64,000 bases of DNA from Tubulanus polymorphus. Taxonomy: Eukaryota > Nemertea > Palaeonemertea > Tubulaniformes > Tubulanidae. The position numbers were made by a program, and so were the translations under genes. Location: positions 29,170,001 to 29,234,000 of the forward strand of contig NC_134025.1 of NCBI RefSeq assembly GCF_964204645.1. Direction: 5' to 3'. The notes below the pieces were generated by a model. The model made no database searches, was not told where the DNA came from, and was given only the letters and a program-made list of their open reading frames with translations. Shown here piece by piece: positions 37,701-51,522 of the stretch (its first letter is position 1; every line of letters starts with the position of its first letter).

Positions 37701-40700
37701 TGAACATATAGAAAAATTACAACTACTGTTAACATCACCATCATTGCCGCAAGATGATGAAGCGCTTTCTAGAAAAAATAGTGTCGTCAGTAGTACAAGT
37801 TTTGTTATCGAAGAACCAACTACATGTAAAGGTTAGATTGCTAACTTGTCTTTTAATTCCTTTCCATGAATTTGTATTAATGAAATGATGATTGTTTTAC
37901 CGTAGATGTACACGAATTGCTTTTCCAAATAACTGATGCAATTGTTGAGTTGAAGCGTATGATCGCTGAAGCAGCTGATAGTTGGAACTTGAAGTAAGCT
38001 TCTTTCGAAACGTAATGACTTGCTTCTAGCTCTGCAGAACGGCCGTATAACATGAGTTAATTTTTCAGGATATCCGAGTTTCTGGATCATCAAAAGAAGA
38101 TTTTAAAGAATCGTTCAAAAGGATACAAAGAAAGTAGCACACCGGACAGTGTATGTATGTTGTATTTACAATTCAGAGAGGTTTTAACCACTTGAGCTAT
38201 ACATGTAGTGTCATTCGTATATCCAATATAGATATCAGAACTTACACCTCCCCGTTCTGAAGATGAAGGCAGTATGGATGTTAATCAATCTAGTAACACT
38301 AAGAGCCTTCAAGTTTCTGATGAAATAGATAATAGTATTGATGAGGATGAAAAAGAAGACCACGAAGCTGAGGACAAAGGTATAACACATGAGAACACAG
38401 TATCGCAGAGCTGATACGGAATGAAACTTAAAATCGACGTAGAAATAGCATCACAAAATAATTCCTTTAACACTTTGCGGGTAAACGTTATTTTGAAACA
38501 GTCACTACTAATTCACGTTGTTTTACTAGCGTTATTACAAACTATGGAACAATTAACCGCTGCTCGAATTGAACGAGACCTTCACGAGGCAATGCAAGAC
38601 GTGCAAACCAGTACCGGTAGGAATATTCCTCATGATTCCACCTCTCTCTCTCACATCTTGCTTATTGCTGGCATGTTGGCGCTTTGTATACCGTACATAT
38701 AATATAATCATACTGATTGATTGTCTCTGAACTGTAACGTTTTTGCTGAATCAATGTGAACGCAGTGGACAATACTTCCACGGATATGCTGATTGGCTAC
38801 TTGTCTTATTCTTACCCTCTTTTTTTTAAAACCCACTATCAGTAGATCAAGTGTGAATAAGTATAAAGATAACTACACCACAGATTCCCGCAACTGCTCC
38901 ACAGTTCCGAGTTAGACTCAAGGGTTACAATAATTGTAATTGGAAATGATCTAAATTTGTCTCTATAAATAGTTCAATACAACCCAAAACTGTTGAACTG
39001 GATGGTTCCTGAGGCCATTTTGTCTTTTGATTGTTAGAATCAGTAGATTCACCTGGTAAGCTCCGGGTTTGAGCAAAAAAAACTGGCCCCGGGTGTTAGA
39101 AGAAATTATCCATATTCGAACAATCTCAATTAAATTCACAATTTATACCACTATTTATCAAGCTTTTTCACGGAATAACACCGCATCAGTTTTAGTTCCA
39201 AAATTCTTTTTCCGAACAAATAGATTTTATTACATTTTCTTGTTTTATATCCTAGAAACGACAAGTTCTGGAATGAGTTCCTATAGCAAGGAGAATTACA
39301 TATACGGAGTAACTCCTGGTATCAGTGAATCGGGATTATTCCCTCCATCAGCGGCTGCATCATTAGAACAGGATAGTTATATCGTGTGCAGTCGACGCGG
39401 AACTGAACCCGATATTCATCATCACACGTCTTCATCATTCAAACAGGAGGATGATTTCATTATCGGTGAGTTCTTTTACAGCCAGTTCTTTTACATCATC
39501 ATCATCATCATCGGCAGGGGTTGATTTTTCTTAGAATAGAGACAGGAATTATCTCGAGGGATGCGTCATTAAAGCAGGGTGTTAGTCGGCCTGATGACTT
39601 TGCGACTACCAGCAATGATCGCGTCGCAATCACCTTTTCACCTACGATGCTAATCACTATGAGTCGGACATGTGCTACTTTCTGTTTCGTCTCATCGTCA
39701 CAACCGACATACTGAGACTAGTCACACATGTTGCGACCTACCCACCCATTTTCAAGCAGTTGCGATCTTTTAGCTATGCTAGGTGATAACTACATAAATG
39801 ATGACGATAAAATATTTTCTGATGATGAAGTAATTTTACATGTTACAAAACAGGACTTGCAATGATTTTTACTTTTACTAGATTTGGAAGACTAAGCACA
39901 GAGTTACAAAACTCTGAGTTATAAAACTTGTAATGACAATGTTGTTTCATGAATGAATTGTTGATTTACTGTTGAAATGCCGTTAATTAACAGGATTTAT
40001 AAATAGACGTTATTCAATGGCTCTCGGTAAGCTTCGATGATAAAAAACCTTTATCTCGCTATTTAATCTGGTTTTATTTAATTATACGGTTTGTGGAGTT
40101 TCTGCTTCATAACAAATAACCATAATAATTTATATTTATATCATATAATATTGATATGAGAGTACTTACCTATACCAGTGGAGTCTATATGAAAATATGG
40201 TTCATTTTTCATGTTATGAATACCAGTTATTATTTTGTAAATATACGATGAGATTGGATTATTTATCTATCCAAAGTGGAAAAAATTGGTCATATTTTTT
40301 GCTGTTTTACTGCTTATAATTTCCAAGCGAAAATCATATTCGCTGTTTTACAGTTTTGAGTCGGGATTAAGTTGAAAATTTTGCTTCATTCATTTATATT
40401 ATTCTATTATCGCTTATTTCGTCTGTGCCATATATAATTTCAAACAGAGCGTAATGCCGGTGAAGTTGATGTGAATTCCGACTCAGATCAAAAGCGTCAT
40501 ATCGTCGTTCCAGGATTGAAGAAGAATTCCAACTATCAATGTATGTGTATCATTCACGTAGATGTACTCATCAACCCCTTATATAACTATAATATTCATT
40601 TATATGTATCTTTATATAATATTATTCGATACATGTATTATAATATTCGCAATGTTTATCATTATTGTTACAACCAGAGCTGCCTCCGAACTGTTAATGA

Positions 40701-43700
40701 TTTTAGTTATTACGTTTTTGGCCTATGAAATATTGATTTGATATACAGAAGTGTAAAAGGTATTACCCCCATTGCTTAATGATTAATCTGACTGTTATCT
40801 TTCATATTTCAATGAAATATGTTCGAAATATTTCATCCCTTTCCATAGGTCGGCAGCCCTGTATGTGTGTCTCAGTTCTTCCTTCATTTATCTTGTCCAC
40901 TATCATTAGTATTTCTAATGGTCAGAAGTTGATGTTGGACGAGGTGGAATTGAAGCATGAAGTCTTTCAGTAGGCCTACATTATCAGGGGCTTAAGCATT
41001 TTTTTCCTTATATCATTAATGTGGATTTCATGCTTCTGTTCTCCTATTAACATCAACTTGTGCTCTCATGTATTTTGTTTATTAAGTTTCGTGTCTTTGT
41101 TTCAGTTAACACTCATTCTTGAACCTGATGCTAATATACCAGTCTTCATCTTTGCAATTAACATCATTTCAAATAATCCTTTCTAATTCTTTTGTTACTC
41201 AGGTTTTTGTAAGTAATCACATGTATCATGATTGGATGAATCACTTTTTAACATTTCTTCGTTTCAAGTTCCTTTATATTATCACCAATTTCACATTTCT
41301 AGATTAAATCATAATTGACTTTTGGGATGGTGAAATCTGCTTTTTTCCTTCAAAGAAATATATTTTTTATGATGATATGATATCGAATCTATTGATTCAG
41401 CTATATATTTGTGAAGTAAATATTTTTTTTTATGATCGCCAGTAGGCCTAGATTTAAATGATATGTTTAAATATCTCCTCAGTATATCCTTGGTGGCATT
41501 CAACTATGTGGAACGGTACCTGTAAGTTGCTTGATTCATTAAAAACCGAGAAAAGCATCTTTCACATTCGGCTTTGTTTGAAGAATTATATACTTTTATG
41601 ATATATACTCTTACTATCTGTAATTAGTAGAAAGGCTTCATTACCAATGGATAACAAAAGAAATCCATTGCGAGAAATGGCCATGTTTGAAGTACACAGA
41701 TACCTGATTTTCACTGCTTATTGCCGATGCTTAGTATATTTTAGTTGAGCCTATTCTGTGCTAAGAATTCATTCTGTGAATACAATTCTATCCACTAACT
41801 TCACAACAATCATCTATCTACATGCACCGTTAATGTGTTACTGGTAGTTATTACAAAGATAATAGTGCATTTGAGAAGATGAACGTTATTCATTAGAAAA
41901 CGATTGATTTTCATGTTTCATGTTGACACCGAAGGTTTTCTCTACAGTAACTCAGGTATCTCATCCACAAGCTCAAAGTACTGATGAAACGGATGGTCAT
42001 CTGATGCGGTCAGAAAAAAGAGTACCTTCGATGAAACAGCTTTTTTCCAATTTCTTGACTGGTGCTTCATACAAACTTCTACAACCGCCTTTGTAAGTCT
42101 TCTGATCCTGAGGTAAATCTAGTGCCTCCACATTCAGATATTGTACGCTGATATTCTACTTGCAGCGGTCCGGAGGAGCATCATCTGATTCCTGGTGGCA
42201 GAAGAAGTCTTCCAATTGTTGTATATGACCAAGAACCTAGTTCGATAATTGCTTTTGCTCTCAGGTACTCATTTTCAAGAACAGTGAAATATATCTCTGG
42301 TTGATTTTTCATAGACAAATCACTGTCTGACTCGGAAAAAAACTATAAGGATTTCGACATTTCAGCTCAGACCTTCGAGCCATTTTTTCTTTTTGAAAAA
42401 GTGCTAATAGATTTGAGTCGAAACGTCAGAATCATTACAGTGCCAAAATCCTTACTGCGTTTTATGATATGATTTCAGTTCACATGAATACGAAGTTGCG
42501 CTTCAAGAACTCAAACAGAATCTATACAGTAGTTGTAGTAAAAGCGCTTCTGATTCGGGTACAAATAGTCCAGCTCTGAGTAGAAGAGGAGGTAATAGTC
42601 CAGCGGTTAGTCGACGAGCTACAGACTCAGAAATTAATGAAAATGCCCGTACGTATTCGAAGCAGTTTGTTTTAAGGTCTGTTTCACAGAGTACGTTCCG
42701 TATATATTTGATATTATCTCATGCTTATCTTTTGCAGCTTCGCAAATGAAAAAAACCACAGCTGTCCTGTCGTTTTTCCGCGTGAACAGCACGACTAAAG
42801 ATCGAGAACAAAGTCCCGTAAGAACAACTTCAGGAAAACCGACGCCCTCTGAACCAGCGGATACTGTGAAATATATAAAAAAATTAGACAGAGATAGCGT
42901 CGAACTAGATGACAATACCGGTGAATAGATTCATTATGATTAGAGAATTTTGTGTTTGTGATGAATTGAATAATCATTAATGGATTTATATTTTTCAGAT
43001 GAGCCCGATTTCATGTTTTACAGTGATATGGATAGAAACAAAGGACCTAGTTCACACGTTGAAGTTCGTAAGTATGATGATGAATAATTGCAGTACAGGT
43101 GTATTTTTCATTCGTATGCGCTCATACTCAGCCTGCTGTCATTCCAGAGTTCTGTGATAATATCTCCAAGTTTTTCTGTCGTGTCTATTATGCTGAACAG
43201 TTTAGGCAGTTAAGAAAACTTGTATTTCCATATGGTGAGGAAAGGTAAAGGAAATTTGAATCAGTCTCACTCGAAGAAATTCATTAATCAATTCGAAAAT
43301 GGGCACATGGTCACAGCAACTATATCGCATCCCTTTCGGCAGGAATTTGAACTTGGTGGCATTGCGAGACTCTGCCACAGCTCGAATCCCTGCCTGATTA
43401 AGCCTGAGTGTGCATGTGCATGCTAATCAGGTAGGGTTTTGTGCCCTGGCAGTCTGCTATGCCGAGGAAGGATGCTATATCAGTTAAATCTGAGGAGGCG
43501 CGTGAAAAGAAAAGGTTCCTTTGTTTCTAGGTATATTCGCTCACTTTCAAGATGTATACACTGGATGGCCAGAGGTGGAAAATCTGGTTCTGCTTTCTGC
43601 AAAACGAAAGGTAGTAATAAGGAATAGCAAAATATCACATATAGGAGTTTACTGAATTTATTCTCAAATACTGTTTGATTTTTAGATAATCGATTCGTTC

Positions 43701-45398
43701 TGAAACAAATGTCACGCCTAGAGATGCAATCATTCGTTGAATTTGCTCCCCACTATTTTCAATACATAACAAAAGCCTACAGCGATCAGGTAGGTTTGAG
43801 TGCACTGTTTTGCGAAAACACAAAAATCAGTATCGTGGAAATGATAACATATCATATTTTTCAGCAACCGACTGTTCTAGCGAAAATATTGGGAGTCTAT
43901 AGAGTTGGTTACAGAAATTCACAAACGGCTTCGGCTTCCAAACAAGACTTACTTGTGATTGAAAATCTTTTCTATGGACGTAAAGTCTCTCAAGTAAGTG
44001 TAAAATTCATCGTTTACTCCTAACTATACATGCGTAAAAGACTGTATCTAAATTCTAAGCGATTTCTTTTTAACATCGTTTTTGTAGGTATTTGATTTAA
44101 AAGGTTCGATGAGAAACCGACTTGTAAATACAGCTGGAAAACGAGAAGAGGAATTGGTGCTATTAGATGAAAATCTTCTTAAGCGTAAGTTTAACCCTTT
44201 CAGTGCGTCTACACCGCAGTGCAGTGTATAAATCAGTGATAGATTTTGCTAGTACACCGCACTGTGGTGTACTGATGTAATTAGTAATTAGTTTCTCTTG
44301 AAAAATGGCAGCACCTGTCAAACATAGTGAAATATTAGTAACTAACGATACATCGCGCCAGGGTGTAGAGGCACTATAGTGGTATTCCCGTTATTCAACA
44401 CACTAGGGTGGAATTTTTAAAAATTTTCAAATAATCTCCAGCACTATAGGGTATTAATCAGTCAGCACTGAAAGGGTTAATTATTCTCGACGTTTGCGGA
44501 AACGTTCTTTATTCTTGGAATTCTTAATGTATCGTTTTTTGCATTTCGATTTCAGTGACTGTTGACAATCCTTTGTATATTCGTCCACATTCGAAAACTG
44601 TGCTTACTCTGGCGATAACGAGTGATACTCATTTTCTGTCTAGTCATTTTGTCATGGATTACTCGCTGCTCGTCGGATTGGATGAAGTCAATAAAGAACT
44701 CGTAGTTGGTATCATCGGTAAGTGCGATGAAATGTGTGAATTTGTGGTACTTCATACATGGGTTGATTTCAAATCCTTTCAAATCAGGCTTCATAGTTCG
44801 GCTCTGCTCTGAAGGCCTCAAGTATAACGTTTTATACTGCTGAAATGGCCTGGGAATCTTATGGCATTTTAGGTTGTATAAGGCCCACTTCCATGAACAT
44901 TTTGGTACCCCTGTGCTTGCAGGGACAGATCTAGATCCGGGGGTTAAGCCCCTGCCTTCCTATTGAATTTGCCCTGCTAGTCATGACAGGTCGTGAAAAC
45001 CTGCAAATTTGACACTCCTCAAACTTTTTAGATTTGGATTCACTTTGCATTTTCGTAAGTACACCCCTAACTTATTATACATGTCAATTTATACCCAAGT
45101 GTATATTTGCAGACTATATACGGACATTTACATGGGACAAGAAACTGGAGATGGTCGTCAAATCAACTGGTATTTTAGGAGGACAAGGTAAAATACCACT
45201 TTCGTTAATATGATCAGAGTTTGTTGTATTTGATGACACTATTGATGATAAGGTTCTTCAAATGTTCTTCATTCAGGTAAAATGCCGACGGTTGTTTCAC
45301 CGGAATTGTACCGTAATCGATTTCTCGAAGCAATGGAACGCTATTTCTTACTGGTGCCCGATCGTTGGAGCGGACTTGGATACAACGTCGACAGTTAG
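25766..45398 (+). CDS. PIKFYVE: 1-phosphatidylinositol 3-phosphate 5-kinase (PIKfyve/Fab1)
   Basis: PIKfyve phosphorylates PI3P to PI(3,5)P2 on endosomes and controls endolysosomal traffic. Roughly 40 exons were traced. The first coding exon is 25766-25895 (MALQQSSPVIKNERD). The FYVE finger (27068-27258, continued at 27937) has WMPDDNCKEC, the PI3P-binding RRRHHCRICG motif and FCSRCC. The DEP domain is at about 28720-28876 and 29478-29595 (FGRELVDWLIDKDK). The chaperonin-like (Cpn60/TCP1) region spans about 31450-33123, with FGVVCTKTVAHKKM and CTVTLRGGSQSELSK. A large acidic exon covers 33747-34738. The conserved Cys/His-rich middle region (35580-37990) includes MWNWCRKCKK. The kinase domain runs from about 43150 to the stop at 45396-45398: ARGGKSGSAF (glycine loop), LKQMSRLE, VFDLKGSMRNR, SHFVMDYSLLVGLD, VVGIIDYIRTFTWDKK. 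It ends YNVDS. The exon chain between about 38400 and 41940 is sparse and partly uncertain. Confidence 0.95.
29046..29343. mobile_element. Inverted-repeat element with CAGGCGCGGATC-type ends (copy 1)
   Basis: The left end CAGGCGCGGATCTA and the right end (complement CAGAGGCGGATCCA) form imperfect terminal inverted repeats. They extend inward with AGGGGTAGCACC and its complement GGTGCTACCCCT. The direct flanks GGATT (29041-29045 and 29344-29348) look like a target-site duplication. The ends resemble hAT-type non-autonomous elements, but a 5-bp duplication is short for hAT. It sits in a PIKFYVE intron. Confidence 0.7.
31204..31305. repeat. 17-bp tandem minisatellite, about 6 copies
   Basis: The unit AGTACTGTGTAATACTA is repeated about six times in a row in a PIKFYVE intron. 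The last unit has substitutions. Confidence 0.92.
33284..33558. mobile_element. TTAA-flanked MITE, piggyBac-like ends (copy A)
   Basis: It begins TTAACCCTTTCAGTGCG and ends CGCACTGAAAGGGTTAA. The CCC...GGG termini inside TTAA target sites are characteristic of piggyBac-type transposons. The interior has short repeated GTGCGGTGTA-like words. No coding capacity is present. It lies in a PIKFYVE intron. Confidence 0.88.
33830..34740 (+). other. CpG-rich acidic exon of PIKFYVE
   Basis: The large exon 33747-34738 is far richer in CG and CGA/GAC codons than the surrounding AT-rich introns. It encodes an acidic Ser/Asp linker (SNDDDDERWKR, DDDIENIRRD). It is part of the PIKFYVE coding sequence, but its base composition is unlike its neighbours. 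Confidence 0.7.
34889..35150. mobile_element. TTAA-flanked MITE, piggyBac-like ends (copy B)
   Basis: Same family and orientation as the copy at 33284-33558, sharing GCTGGAGATAATTTGAA, AACGGGAATAC and ACTATGTTTGACAGG. The left end has decayed (TTAACTTTCAGCGC). The right end is intact (CACTGAAAGGGTTAA). It also lies in a PIKFYVE intron. Confidence 0.87.
35270..35335. repeat. Fragment of a SINE-like repeat
   Basis: The segment containing CAGGAATTCAAACCTGGTGG and GCATCCCTGCTGAGGG matches the tRNA-like part of the repeats near 43330, 46250 and 46500. It is a short fragment in a PIKFYVE intron. Confidence 0.5.
43320..43480. repeat. SINE-like repeat with a tRNA-type B-box
   Basis: It contains GAATTTGAACTTGGTGGCAT, then GCTCGAATCCCTGCC and a GCATGTGCATGC palindrome followed by GGGTTTTGTGCCCTGGCAG and GAGGAAGGATG. 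It appears to be two inverted tRNA-like halves. It sits in the intron before the kinase exon starting at about 43530. Confidence 0.55.
44191..44480. mobile_element. TTAA-flanked MITE, piggyBac-like ends (copy C, inverted)
   Basis: The same family in the opposite orientation to copies A and B. It starts TTAACCCTTTCAGTGCG and ends GCACTGAAAGGGTTAA. It lies in the intron between two kinase-domain exons of PIKFYVE. Confidence 0.88.
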
Positions 45399-46249
45399 AA
45401 TTTCTTACAAGATAAAGGAATACAACGTTTTCATGTGCAATCAGAGTATAATAAACACTTCTAGTTTAGAGAAAAACCTGCATGAATACTATTATAGTGT
45501 GCACTGCTTGTCAGGAAATACATCAATATACTAGAAAATTCTCTCATAACACATCTGATAATTAGAATTGATCGCTGAACGCAGGGAGGTGTTACTGCTT
45601 GTACATTCCATCTCACTCACTGCATTCCATTTACTGCCTTTCATTGTAGTACGCAATATAATTGTTATCCCTTGTCAGCTAGTAATGGAACTCATTTACA
45701 GAAGACCTGTCGAAATGAATAGATAAGATATCCCGGTCAAATGTGCCAAATAATTTTTGCTGCTCTCAGTAATCCGGTTAATCCTTGATGTAATTAGGCT
45801 GATAATACTCCAAGGTTTATAGTTCACTGCTCGTGGCGTATTCATGTAACATGGGTCTACATAAACCCATATTGAATTCAAAGAACAATGTGGGCAGCAC
45901 GGGTCAACACGGATTTCTAATTCATTTGAGTGCTATTTGTGATTTAGTTTTTTCAGTAAATTTTTTAAGCTAGGTCACGCCGTTCGTTTATCTGCTCATA
46001 ATGAATGCTAGAAGTATCGAAATCTCACTGTCCACTGTCATAAATTCGGCAAATTATTTTCTATTTTTAAATCAAAAACGTAAGATAAAACAGATCACGT
46101 TATGTCACCGCGTCAATGTCTGTGGATGATTTGTTGTGTATATGCAATCGAATATGAAATAAAGATCAAAGATCGAACTATGTGTAAAAAATGTATGTGT
46201 TGCTGTAGACTGACAGTGTTATTCATTTATGGCCTGAAATACATCATCC

Positions 46250-46345
46250 TCCCTCTGCAGGGACTCGAACCTGATGGCATCGCTACACTCAGCCACGGCA
46301 CGAACCCCTGCATCAGTAGACCGGGTGCGCAGGTACATGCGCAGC
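46250..46345 (-). repeat. tRNA-derived SINE-like repeat, copy 1
   Basis: On the minus strand it reads GCATGTACCTGCGCAC, then TTCGTGCCGTGGC, then GATGCCATCAGGTTCGAGTC. GGTTCGA(G/A)TCC is the consensus RNA polymerase III B-box. A sister copy lies 150 bp away in the opposite orientation. No cloverleaf can be folded convincingly, so this is not called as a tRNA. Confidence 0.65.
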
Positions 46346-46493
46346 TTTCCGAACGAAAACTGGCGGCACCAATCAGATTGCTCGTTGTATAATCGTTGAG
46401 GCAAATTTCAAGGAAGAACTATAAATGGGAAAACCCGGGCTAAAATAAAACGGGATTTCTGATTGGCTAAAAATCACATCATCTGAACTGCGC

Positions 46494-46595
46494 ATGTATC
46501 TGCGCACACGGTCGATTATGGCAGGTTTCGTGCCGTGGCAATCTCGATACCATCAGGTTCGAATCCCTGCCGGGGAAGGATGGAAATACATGTAT
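46494..46595 (+). repeat. tRNA-derived SINE-like repeat, copy 2
   Basis: It reads TGTATCTGCGCACACGGTCG, TTCGTGCCGTGGCAATC, ACCATCAGGTTCGAATCCC and GGGGAAGGATG, with the same order of words as the minus-strand copy at 46250-46345. The two copies form an inverted pair. Confidence 0.65.
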
Positions 46596-46940
46596 TCAAT
46601 TGGCACTGACTGTACGTGTATGAGAGGGCGTTCTGTTCTTTTCTACAGTTACTGCTTTTTGCACTTGCGCGCGTCCTCATCAGTTAAATCCATGATCGCC
46701 ATTATGAATGGAAAATCTTCAGAATATTTAATCAACGCTATAACTCTCGTCAAATTGATCATACAAGTCGTTTTTATTTTCGATTTATACAGGTAAATTT
46801 CAAAGAGTTCCTGAATCAATCGAGCACGTTCTGGTTGGCTGTCCAAACGCTCCACACACAACCTTAAAGGAAATATAGCAGCATTTATGGCACCGAGGAT
46901 TTGTGTAGGTTTAATAATTACCAGCGTACAAAACTCTCAC

Positions 46941-47348
46941 CTAGTACTCCTGTGAATTAACATCTTCTTCTGTTCTTTTCTTTGCACTTTTCCTCGGTAG
47001 TAACTGCGTGAGGATATTCGGTAGAACGCCTCCTTGAGCTACGGTCACCCCAGCCAGAAGTGTATTCAATTCTTCATCATTTCGAATGGCGAGTTGTATA
47101 TGTCTCGGAATTATTGTCTTCTTTTTGTTGTCCCTCGCGGCATTGCCGGATAACTCTAAAACCTCGGCAACCAGATACTCGAGTACAGCTGCCAGATAGA
47201 CGGGTGCCCCAATACCGACTCGATCGGCGTATCGACCCTTTCTCAAATGGCGATGTACCCTTCCAACTGGAAATGTTAATCCAGCCCTTTTAGACCTAGT
47301 CACTCCTTTTGTTTTAATCTTTCCGCCTTTGCCCCCGCGACCTGACAT
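46941..47348 (-). CDS. H2AX: Histone H2A.X-type variant
   Basis: A 135-residue histone H2A, intronless. It starts [10 protein letters not shown] at 47348; 13 further upstream codons are open but are not a plausible histone start. The histone fold is intact: [36 protein letters not shown] and [20 protein letters not shown]. The C-terminus ends SQEY, the SQ(E/D)-hydrophobic motif phosphorylated by ATM/ATR-type kinases after DNA breaks, which defines H2A.X. Unusual positions are RYADRVGIG where canonical H2A has NYAERVGAG, and [10 protein letters not shown] in place of IQAVLLPKK. It is not next to other histone genes and no canonical 3' stem-loop was seen, which fits a replacement variant made from polyadenylated mRNA. 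That last point is inference. Confidence 0.95.
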   Translation of the reverse strand: MSGRGGKGGKIKTKGVTRSKRAGLTFPVGRVHRHLRKGRYADRVGIGAPVYLAAVLEYLVAEVLELSGNAARDNKKKTIIPRHIQLAIRNDEELNTLLAGVTVAQGGVLPNILTQLLPRKSAKKRTEEDVNSQEY

Positions 47349-49195
47349 GATGAAGTAGCCTGCTGGGTGTCTCTGTACAGGTTTCACAAGTTATGAAGTT
47401 TCACGACACGAACGCTTGACTCGTTGACTCGCTTGGTCAAATTCATTGATAACTTTGAACGTCATTTTAAGGTATTCTGAGCGATAACACAATTGAGGTG
47501 CTCTATCTAGCTGGTCTTCAATATCGTTGGACACGTGGCATGTATTCAAGGAGCCATACATTTAATCCTGTAGCTACATGCAACGATCCGGTCAGTGTGT
47601 CCATGTTTCAGTTGTAGTGTTAGTATAGTTAAGATTCCTGTTAGAGTCTCCATCAGTTCCTTCTTGAATTCCAACCCTGATGCCACACGGTCTATGGATG
47701 AAGAAGGGTTGGGGGATGCATACTAATTTTAGTCGTTTCGTTGCCTTATGTATTCCCACTAAAGAGGCTTGCCCGCCAAAATGATATCCGCCACTTTCAA
47801 TTGGTGAGACTTAACGAAAAAAGGGAAACGCTTTTCAGCACCGTGCAGAAAAAGTAGATGAAAAATGCGGCACCTAAATGATGAAACGCGCTACTGTGGC
47901 CCCGGGGTACCCGGTGTAGGTCTACAACCAAAATTAAAATAATTCTTTAATCATTTCTATCTAAAAATTGCTTCTAAGCCTGTAGTAAGAGAATCGTTTC
48001 ATTAAATCAAGATTACTAGTTTTAATGGAATTGACGATTGGAAACAATCGCCCGCCTCACTATTAAATAGTCAAATCTTTACCCATGTGTAACGATAGCG
48101 GGAGAAACGTGAACTAGCATAATACTCGCTTGCCAAAGTCTTTGAACGACCGAAGTGGACCAACTATTTACCGATTATGGAAGTCGCGGGTTTCGAAATT
48201 CTATAACAGCTCTGAATCCGGTACTCGACTGAAAATTTTCTATAAAAGAATTAGTTTGAAATGAGTAAATTTGTATTTTTGTTGGTGAAAGGGCAAACTG
48301 GTGTTTTATTCTACAACATTATTTTATTGCAAGAATTTATCATCGTGGACATTTTTTCATTTCTACTCTTTAGAAGTAAAGCGTGCCGTTGTTGTTCGTA
48401 ATTTATACTCCGACTCTTTATCAACCAATCACATGTACATGTATTATCAAGTCCCGTGGAAAGATAATACTTCCGAGTAAGCGAATGTAAAGAACACGAG
48501 GGCTGATTTCTGATGAAAATTTCACAATTCATAATTGCTCACCAACAAGAGTTGTGCATGCACCTGTTGCGTTGAAATGATTATTGATTAGTTAGTTGCT
48601 AATCAATCATAATCAGTTCAAACTAGTTTGGGGCAGAACAGCAGATCATCTGCTTTCGTGCTTTCATTATGCGATTTTAGTCTTAATCGGTATAAAGGCA
48701 ACAGCCTACGCAACACCCGGCGTATTTGATGACGATTATTTGACAGATGTCTTAATCAAACGCTTGAATGCGAAGTTTGACTGAAATTTCTATTGAAACG
48801 GATATGGTTTTATCAACATATGCTACGAGTGGGAGCGATATGAGAGCCTCGCGCAACGCAACGTTTTGACAAAATATCTTATATTTTCTTTCCGTATGCG
48901 ACGCTATGTGGGTTTTTGAAATTTCAGAAGAGACAAGTGAACAACGATCACTGATTACAGAAGAGATAGCAGTGAACAACGTTACGGTATCCATTTGAAA
49001 TTACAAGATTTTTTTATTAATCATAAAAATTACAAGGTTTTTTTTTATCAATTGTAGAAATAAAGCTTAATTACGCGCACGCTACGCGTATCAATTGTGT
49101 CGACCTGACACCGGTATTCAACATAAAGGCATTAAATGCAACGTTCTTCACTGCAGGTTGTCTTAGTCACGATGCAAACTCAGGACTTAATGAAT
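47349..49195. other. Intergenic region, nothing recognised
   Basis: It contains the H2A.X upstream region and the calmodulin 3' flank. Short open frames have no domain, splice or homology support. Confidence 0.4.

Positions 49196-51522
<2,327 letters not shown>

Larger units (their letters stand above)
45399..46940. other. Intergenic region between PIKFYVE and H2A.X
   Basis: Apart from the inverted pair of SINE-like repeats (46250-46595), nothing was recognised. The two genes converge here, so both 3' UTRs lie within it. No histone 3' stem-loop (GGCTCTTTT...AGAGCC) was found in the 140 bp after the H2A.X stop. Confidence 0.4.

Noticed and set aside
46250..46595. Functional tRNA genes
   Set aside because: A B-box-like word is present, but no complete cloverleaf or acceptor stem could be built, and the sequence recurs as a dispersed repeat.
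47060..47293. 77-residue plus-strand frame
   Set aside because: Antisense to H2A.X.
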